The notes under the pieces were generated by a model that ran no database searches, had not been told where the DNA came from, and saw only the letters and a program-made list of their open reading frames with translations. Below are positions 6,371-10,629 of a DNA stretch of 10,629 nucleotides, piece by piece. Origin of the DNA: Lentihominibacter faecis. Lineage in GTDB: Bacteria > Bacillota > Clostridia > Peptostreptococcales > Anaerovoracaceae. The position numbers and the translations under genes are program-made. Location: positions 1 through 10,629 of the forward strand of contig NZ_JACRWC010000011.1 in the NCBI RefSeq assembly GCF_014306095.1, written 5' to 3'. The stretch's first letter is position 1; every line of letters begins with the position of its first letter.

Positions 6371-6491
6371 CTTTCAAAAGTTAAATTTTTTTTATTTTTT
6401 GAAACTGTCTTATAACACGTATTATACTGCCTGTAAATAGTATATGCAAGCAGCCGCTTTCAAAATCGTAAAATTTTTCATTTTTTGAAAG
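6371..6491. repeat. Duplicated 35-bp dyad flanking the ATPase promoter
   Basis: Two 35-base elements with the same plan, 6371-6405 and 6457-6491, start with CTTTCAAAA and end with TTTTTTGAAAC or TTTTTTGAAAG. Each is an inverted repeat with an A/T-rich core, giving four half-sites close to TTTTGAAAGYGG. They are 86 bp apart and bracket the minus-strand promoter, the arrangement expected of a pair of operators. Confidence 0.75.
6421..6449 (-). promoter_or_regulatory. Probable sigma-A promoter of the ATPase operon
   Basis: Read on the minus strand, TATAAT (6426-6421) is perfect and TTGCAT (6449-6444) lies 17 bases upstream. Transcription would start near 6415, about 55 bases before the ATG, passing through the dyad at 6371-6405. 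Confidence 0.65.
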
Positions 6492-6603
6492 TGGATAAAA
6501 TTGGTGATGGAAAATTCCGCAGTGCGAATACGGGTAGTTTGTAACGGGTTTCTTTGCGGTACAAATGTCTGAATCTTACCAATAATTTCGGATGCTCCGA
6601 TAG

Positions 6604-6635
6604 TTGTTTACATTTTAACAACGGTGCATTATCAT
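6604..6635 (+). promoter_or_regulatory. Rex-like operator overlapping the hydrogenase promoter
   Basis: TTGTTTACATTTTAACAA (6604-6621) matches the clostridial Rex box TTGTTAANNNNTTAACAA at 13 of 14 fixed positions. It overlaps a promoter: TTTACA (6607-6612), 17 bases, TATCAT (6630-6635). Rex senses the NADH/NAD+ ratio and represses fermentation genes when NADH is low; binding here would block the -35 box. Transcription would start near 6642, 45 bases before the hydrogenase ATG. Confidence 0.72.
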
Positions 6636-6686
6636 AAGAATTACAAGGATAAATGACTTCTATGGAGTATTAATGGAGATGAACAT

Positions 6687-8270
6687 ATGAGGATTTTCGA
6701 CACATACGTGCAGAAATTAAAGTACAAGGTCCTGACTGAGCTGGCGCGCCAGACCTGGGTGGGAAATGATGCGTTTTCGGTGTTCAACGATATCGCAAAC
6801 CAGGTGGTCAAGAAGGGCGAGCCGACCATGAGCTGCTGCATTTACAAGGACAGAGCTATCGTGGCGGAGAGGATCCGTATCGCACTGGGCGGCAAGAAGG
6901 AGGATCATAATGTGATCCAGGTCATCGACATTGCATGTGATGAATGCCCGGTGGCAGGACATGTGGTGACGGATCTTTGCAGAGGGTGCGTGGCGCATGC
7001 CTGTGTGGATGCGTGCAAACTGGGTGCTATCACCGTTGATTCCCATCAAAAAGCGGAAATAGACAAATCTAAGTGCGTGGAATGCGGTAAATGCGCCAAG
7101 AGCTGTCCGTACAGTGCCATTGCTAATTTCAAGCGACCATGCGAGAGAGCCTGCAAAGTGGACGCCATTTCCATGGCGCCGGACGGTGTAGCTCAGATCG
7201 ACAGTGAGAAATGCATCGAGTGCGGAGCATGCGTATACAAGTGTCCCTTCGGTGCGACTTTGGACGTGTCCAGTATCACCGACATCATCAAGACCATCGT
7301 GGACAGCGATAACAATAAACACTATCATGTGCATGCCATCGTGGCACCGGCTATCGCAGGCCAGTTCCAGTACGCTAAGGCAGGACAGCTCATCTCGGCG
7401 ATCCGTGAGCTGGGATTCTACGCGGTGGAAGAGGTGGCTCTGGGAGCAGACATCGTAGCGTACAAGGAGGCACAGGAACTGCAGGAAAAAGGATTTTTGA
7501 CATCCTCCTGCTGCCCGGCTTTTGTCAAATATATCAAGATGAAATTCCCGCAGCTGGCGGAGCATATTTCTCATAATCTTTCGCCGATGGCAGAGACAGG
7601 CAAGCTGATCAAGGAACAGGATCCTGATGCAAAGATCGTCTTCATCGGACCTTGCACGGCGAAAAAGGGCGAAGTCCGCAAGCCGGAGGTCCACCAGTAT
7701 GTGGACTACGTCATGACTTTTGAGGAGCTGCAGGCTATGATTGACAGCAAAGATATCGCCGTGGATCAGCTGCCGGAAACAGAGCTCGATACTGCTACAT
7801 ATTACGGAAGAGTCTTTGCCCGCACAGGCGGTCTAAGTGAAGCGGTCACCGAGGCGGTGCGCGAGCAGAAGGCTGCGGAAGAAGCTGCAAAGGCTGATGC
7901 CCCAGACGGTGCAGGCACTAGCGGGGCTGTGGCATCCGGCGAGGCTGGAGCTTCTGGCAAACCGGCATCCGGCGATGCTGGTACAAATCCTGGAAAACCT
8001 GCATCTGGCGATGGCGCCTGTGATGGAGACAGCACCGACAGTAAGCCGTTCGTGTTCGACCCGATCGTCTGCGACGGTATCGACAACTGTAAAACTGCTC
8101 TTCTGCGTGCCAGCAAAGGCTTGCTGCCAAACAATTTCATCGAGGGCATGGTCTGCACCGACGGCTGCATTGGCGGAGCCGCCTGCCTGAGTCACGGCAA
8201 CGCTGACAAACGCGCCATCGATAACTATGGGAAAAAAGCCAGCCATAAGGAGATCCGGGATGTGCTGTAG
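6687..8270 (+). CDS. [FeFe] hydrogenase, monomeric, group B-like
   Basis: The 527-residue protein joins Fe-S domains to an H-cluster domain. Residues about 84-190 carry C98-x2-C101-x4-C106-x3-C110, C130-x2-C133-x2-C136-x3-C140, C152/C156 and C176-x2-C179-x2-C182-x3-C186, pointing to several [4Fe-4S] clusters. H-cluster motifs follow: TSSCCPAF (C275, C276), IGPCTAKKGE (C323), EGMVCTDGCIGG (C490, C494). TSCCPAF/GPC in place of TSCCPGW/MPC suggests group B rather than the classical CpI-like group A. It would make H2 from reduced ferredoxin or take it up. Cys275 matches the proton-transfer cysteine of CpI. Two oddities: CTDGC where CxGGC is common, and an Ala/Gly/Ser-rich insert at about 395-452. 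A Rex-like box and GGAG (6675-6678) precede the ATG; a terminator follows at 8433. Maturases HydEFG are not in the window. Confidence 0.92.
   Translation: MRIFDTYVQKLKYKVLTELARQTWVGNDAFSVFNDIANQVVKKGEPTMSCCIYKDRAIVAERIRIALGGKKEDHNVIQVIDIACDECPVAGHVVTDLCRGCVAHACVDACKLGAITVDSHQKAEIDKSKCVECGKCAKSCPYSAIANFKRPCERACKVDAISMAPDGVAQIDSEKCIECGACVYKCPFGATLDVSSITDIIKTIVDSDNNKHYHVHAIVAPAIAGQFQYAKAGQLISAIRELGFYAVEEVALGADIVAYKEAQELQEKGFLTSSCCPAFVKYIKMKFPQLAEHISHNLSPMAETGKLIKEQDPDAKIVFIGPCTAKKGEVRKPEVHQYVDYVMTFEELQAMIDSKDIAVDQLPETELDTATYYGRVFARTGGLSEAVTEAVREQKAAEEAAKADAPDGAGTSGAVASGEAGASGKPASGDAGTNPGKPASGDGACDGDSTDSKPFVFDPIVCDGIDNCKTALLRASKGLLPNNFIEGMVCTDGCIGGAACLSHGNADKRAIDNYGKKASHKEIRDVL
7932..8017 (+). 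repeat. In-frame degenerate tandem repeat in the hydrogenase gene
   Basis: The 17-base core GCATCCGGCGAGGCTGG (7932-7948) recurs as GCATCCGGCGATGCTGG (7965-7981) and GCATCTGGCGATGGCGC (8001-8017), with spacings of 33 and 36 bases, both whole codons. It encodes ASGEAGASGKP, ASGDAGTNPGKP and ASGDGACDGDS. The insert lies between the second and third H-cluster motifs and is probably a flexible surface loop. Confidence 0.8.
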
Positions 8271-8308
8271 GGCACTGATCGAGCACCCTGCGTGCGCCGA
8301 CACGAGTT

Positions 8309-8344
8309 TATGATTTTTTCAGCGAGAAATCCTAAAAAATCATA
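8309..8344. repeat. Perfect 11-bp inverted repeat with related copies downstream
   Basis: TATGATTTTTT (8309-8319) is the exact reverse complement of AAAAAATCATA (8334-8344). The right arm extended (AATCATAGTAA) recurs at 8386-8396, and ACTATGATT occurs in reverse near 8547. These may be the remains of a small dispersed repeat, or a weak second terminator for the hydrogenase. Confidence 0.6.
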
Positions 8345-8432
8345 GTAATTTCGAGTGCCGGCCTCATTAATGAATAGCACAACGAAAATCATAGTAAGAA
8401 ACGTTAAGATTTCATAACAGGAATAGAGAATC

Positions 8433-8477
8433 AGAACCCTGAGAGCTGAAATAATTAGCTTTCAGGGTTCTCTTTTT
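8433..8477 (+). terminator. Intrinsic terminator after the hydrogenase gene
   Basis: AGAACCCTGAGAGCT (8433-8447) pairs along its full length, with one G-T wobble, with AGCTTTCAGGGTTCT (8457-8471) around a 9-base loop. CTTTTTC follows. It lies 160 bases after the stop, ending the Rex-controlled transcript before the FAD oxidoreductase gene. Confidence 0.9.
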
Positions 8478-8603
8478 CAAAAAGTGAGCCGTCATTGCCA
8501 AAATCTCCCAAAAATCATCCTCGAAAAAAGGCAGTTATCTGACAAACTATGATTTAATCAGCCTACTTCAACTCAAAAAGTGGAATTACAAATAATGGAA
8601 CAA

Positions 8604-8669
8604 CATGCCGGCGCTCAGTTCTTGACATGTGAGCGCCCAGTTCCTGTCATGCCAGCGCCCAGTTCTCGA
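8604..8669. repeat. 22-bp tandem repeat, three copies
   Basis: Three contiguous imperfect 22-base units start with CATG at 8604, 8626 and 8648 and share the core AGCGCCCAGTTC (or GGCGCTCAGTTC). A promoter-like pair (TTGACA 8622-8627, 17 bases, TGTCAT 8645-8650) falls across the first two units and could drive the next gene; this is weak. From about 8680 to 8745 the sequence is A/C-rich and nearly free of G, with no gene seen. Confidence 0.8.
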
Positions 8670-8745
8670 AATTCCGGTCTCTACCCCCAAACCGTAAACC
8701 CCAAACACACTCCCAAACCGCAGACATCAAACAGACACCAAACTA

Positions 8746-8794
8746 CCCTCCCTCGCATATCCTAAACAGGATAGAGCGAAGGAGGGATTTTTTT
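8746..8794 (+). promoter_or_regulatory. Terminator-like hairpin containing the ribosome site of the FAD oxidoreductase gene
   Basis: CCCTCC (8746-8751) pairs with GGAGGG (8781-8786), TCGC (8753-8756) with GCGA (8776-8779), and TATCCT (8758-8763) with AGGATA (8768-8773), closing on loop AAAC. Seven Ts (8788-8794) follow and run into the TTG start codon. AAGGAGGG in the right arm is the ribosome site. The structure could end transcription, block translation, or both, until it is opened. Confidence 0.7.
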
Positions 8795-10217
8795 GTATAA
8801 AGTGGTGATCATAGGCGGTGGCTGGTCCGGATGTGCTGCTGCGCTGGCGGCACGAAAAGCAGGGGCAGAGGTGACCTTGCTGGAAAAGACCGACATGCTG
8901 CTGGGGCTTGGGAATGTAGGCGGCATCATGAGAAACAACGGCAGATTCACAGCAGCCGAGGAAAATATCGCATTGGGAGCACGGGAACTTTTTGACATAA
9001 CCGATCGGTGCTCTCGGCATGTCAATATTGATTTTCCGGGACATAAACATGCCAGTCTTTATGATGTGATGAAAGTGGAGCCAAATGTACGAAGGCTTCT
9101 GCGGGAGAAGGGCGTGGACGTGCGGCTGATGGCACGGGCAGTAGATGTGGTGCTGCAAAAATCCGGGCGCGGGGCATGCGGTAGCGGCGATCGTGATCGC
9201 CGGATCAGCGGCATCGAGCATCCTGGCGAAACACGCTGCAGCAATACAGAGCCTTTTGACAATGGAGATGTGCAGGATGCTGTCATCGAGAAACTGATCC
9301 TGGCGGGAAATCCGGCGGGTATCGGCGGTGATTCGGAACAAACCATCGAAGGAGACGTCTTCGTTGAAACCACTGGTTCTACGGGCCCGATGGGAAACTG
9401 CCTTACATACGGTAACGGGTGTTGCATGTGCGTCCTCAGATGCCCGGCATTTGGTCCTCGGGTCAGTATCAGTGCAAGAGCCGGCGGCAGCGATATCATG
9501 GGCCGCCGGCGGGACGGATCCTTCGGGGCGTTCAGCGGCAGTGGAAAACTGGAAAAAGGATCCCTTTCTGCCGAGATCCAAAAGAAGCTGAACGAAGAAG
9601 GCGTAGCGGTGATCCCGCTTCCGCACGCAGCCGTAAAAAAAGAAAAGCTGGATATGAAAGTCTGCAAGCAGTACGCTTTGCAGGAATTCGCGGAAAATAT
9701 TGTTTTGCTGGACACGGGATACGCTAAGATCATGACGCCGTTTTTTGATCTGGAAACTTTGCGGCAGATCCCGGGATTTGAAAATGCTCGATATGCAGAT
9801 CCGTATGCGGGTGGCAAGGGAAATTCCATCCGATATTTATCGGTTGCGGAGCGGGACAATACTATGCGTGTCATGAAGATCAGGAACTTGTTTTGCGGCG
9901 GGGAAAAATCCGGTTTGTTCGTCGGGCATACGGAGGCGATTTCTACAGGGAGTCTGGCAGGGCACAATGCTGTTCGCTACTTGAAGGGAATGCGGCCGCT
10001 GGAGTTGCCTGCAGGGATCGCCATCGGGGATCTGATCGCATATGCCAACAAGAGTCTTGAGTCGGAAGACGGGCTTATGACGCGTTACACATTCTCCGGG
10101 GCAGAGTATTTTCAAAGGATGAAAGATAAAGGGTTTTATTCCACGGATCCGGATGAGATCAGACAGAGGATCCGTCGCTTTGGGCTGGAAAATATCTACG
10201 ACGACAGGCTGCTGTAG
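8793..10217 (+). CDS. FAD-dependent oxidoreductase with internal cysteine cluster (GidA/TrmFO-like fold)
   Basis: The 474-residue flavoprotein starts with a Rossmann FAD motif, VVIIGGGWSGCAAALAARKAG, ending in the acidic LLEK. Residues 187-201 (EGDVFVETTGSTGPMG) hold the second FAD-contact motif. A cluster of cysteines follows (C203, C210, C211, C213, C217 in GNCLTYGNGCCMCVLRCP), likely binding an Fe-S cluster. The C-terminal FAD segment (NLFCGGEKSGLFVGHTEAI, then TGSLAGHNAVRY) recalls GidA/TrmFO, but the tRNA-modifying domains are missing. The substrate is unknown. TTG at 8793 is the start because AAGGAGGG lies 6 bases before it and the Rossmann strand begins there. Its leader dyad resembles that of the PyrK-like gene, so electron exchange with that protein is a reasonable inference. 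No terminator is visible before the insertion sequence. Confidence 0.85.
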   Translation: MYKVVIIGGGWSGCAAALAARKAGAEVTLLEKTDMLLGLGNVGGIMRNNGRFTAAEENIALGARELFDITDRCSRHVNIDFPGHKHASLYDVMKVEPNVRRLLREKGVDVRLMARAVDVVLQKSGRGACGSGDRDRRISGIEHPGETRCSNTEPFDNGDVQDAVIEKLILAGNPAGIGGDSEQTIEGDVFVETTGSTGPMGNCLTYGNGCCMCVLRCPAFGPRVSISARAGGSDIMGRRRDGSFGAFSGSGKLEKGSLSAEIQKKLNEEGVAVIPLPHAAVKKEKLDMKVCKQYALQEFAENIVLLDTGYAKIMTPFFDLETLRQIPGFENARYADPYAGGKGNSIRYLSVAERDNTMRVMKIRNLFCGGEKSGLFVGHTEAISTGSLAGHNAVRYLKGMRPLELPAGIAIGDLIAYANKSLESEDGLMTRYTFSGAEYFQRMKDKGFYSTDPDEIRQRIRRFGLENIYDDRLL

Positions 10218-10321
10218 GGAATGAAATTTGCAGCATTAACACAATAGCAGTTTAGCGCAGCGCAGTCATCTGCGAGCGGCAGGACACTCCGTGCAAGGAT
10301 AGTTGCTTACTTTTCTGCTTC
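10218..10321. other. Gap between the FAD oxidoreductase gene and the insertion sequence
   Basis: No gene is seen. A short hairpin (CGCAG-TCAT-CTGCG, near 10258-10271) has no T-run. The upstream gene's own terminator may have been displaced by the insertion or may be absent. Confidence 0.4.
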
Positions 10322-10629
10322 TGTAGGTTTGTCAAACATATGTTACACCATCAAGTACGAAATCATCTAAAACAGTTTGAGGAGATTTCCATCCCAGCGG
10401 GCGCATAGGAAAACGATTGTAATCCCTGTAGTTGTATCGCTGCAGCTGCTTTGAAAAATCTTCAAAGGAATAAAACTTATGGGTGGCGTAAAATCGTTCG
10501 TTATCTTTGCGATGACTGCGTTCTACTTTCCCATTATGCCTTGGGGTAAAAGGTTTGATCAGCTTATGGCAGATGTCGTTGTTTCTGAGTGTGCGTTGAA
10601 ACATCGTTAGAGTTTCTTTTCCCGGCTGA
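10322..10629 (-). mobile_element. 3' end of an IS481-like insertion sequence, cut by the window edge
   Basis: The element carries the transposase tail described at 10332. Its outer end is proposed at the TGTAGGTTTGTCAAACA segment (10322 onward), since IS481-type ends begin TGT and lie close to the transposase stop. The matching inverted repeat is beyond the window, so this boundary is inferred. Confidence 0.55.
10332..10629 (-). CDS. IS481-like transposase, C-terminal part (rve integrase core), truncated by window edge
   Basis: About 98 residues are visible, open to the right edge. The segment HKLIKPFTPRHNGKVERSHR is the hallmark of the DDE integrase core around the catalytic glutamate (E of KVERSHRKD), and YSFEDF, FPMRPLGWKSP and the tail GVTYV are typical of clostridial IS481-like transposases. 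The first two catalytic aspartates should be in the missing part. The visible part has no frameshift or stop, so the element may be intact. It points toward the FAD oxidoreductase gene, tail to tail. Confidence 0.9.
   Translation of the reverse strand, partial: QPGKETLTMFQRTLRNNDICHKLIKPFTPRHNGKVERSHRKDNERFYATHKFYSFEDFSKQLQRYNYRDYNRFPMRPLGWKSPQTVLDDFVLDGVTYV

Noticed and set aside
6717..7694. Minus-strand frame (325 codons) opposite the hydrogenase gene
   Set aside because: It is antisense to a gene with all H-cluster motifs; no recognisable domain.
8604..8669. CRISPR-like array
   Set aside because: Units are contiguous 22-mers without spacers, only three copies and imperfect; no cas genes.
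8271..8792. tRNA or other structured RNA gene in the 520-base gap
   Set aside because: No cloverleaf, CCA end or known RNA motif was seen; the gap is accounted for by a terminator, inverted repeats, a 22-bp array and the leader hairpin.
9059..9967. Minus-strand frame (302 codons) opposite the FAD oxidoreductase gene
   Set aside because: It is antisense to a gene with clear FAD motifs; Ser/Pro/Arg-rich shadow composition.

Overview
The window looks like chromosomal DNA from a strictly anaerobic, low-to-mid-GC Gram-positive bacterium of the class Clostridia (Eubacteriales). The grounds are a tryptophan T-box leader, strong AAGGAGG ribosome sites, a group B-type [FeFe] hydrogenase, a clostridial Rex-type operator, a DUF4143 ATPase and an IS481-like transposase. 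The genus cannot be fixed from the sequence alone.

Layout, left to right. (1) 2-535: the 3' end of a secreted D-Ala-D-Ala carboxypeptidase. (2) 663-1790: a PyrK-like FAD/NAD/[2Fe-2S] electron-transfer protein with an extra 8-cysteine N-terminal module. (3) 1996-3834: a consensus sigma-A promoter, a complete tryptophan T-box riboswitch (UGG specifier, UGGC acceptor bulge, mutually exclusive antiterminator and terminator) and a TrpB2-type tryptophan synthase beta subunit without trpA. (4) 3969-4013: a terminator shared by convergent genes. (5) 4034-6359, minus strand: a likely operon of a DUF4143 AAA ATPase, a possible 61-residue membrane peptide and an EamA/DMT exporter. Its promoter lies between two copies of a 35-bp dyad. 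The ATPase part is visibly AT-richer than its surroundings. (6) 6604-8270: a Rex-like box overlapping a promoter, then the [FeFe] hydrogenase. (7) 8793-10217: a FAD-dependent oxidoreductase (GidA/TrmFO-like fold) with an internal cysteine cluster. (8) 10322-end: the 3' end of an IS481-like element.

Three themes tie the window together. First, three redox genes (PyrK-like, hydrogenase, FAD oxidoreductase) share a stretch otherwise occupied by tryptophan and transport genes. The first and last begin with closely similar dyads that bury their ribosome sites, so I infer that their products may be partners under common control. Second, short tandem repeats with unrelated sequences (periods 9, 12, 12, 18, 20, 22, 30 and about 33-36 bp) occur in most intergenic gaps, inside the T-box leader, and as in-frame inserts in two of the redox proteins. 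Third, several regulatory elements are readable by eye: T-box, Rex box, dyads and terminators.
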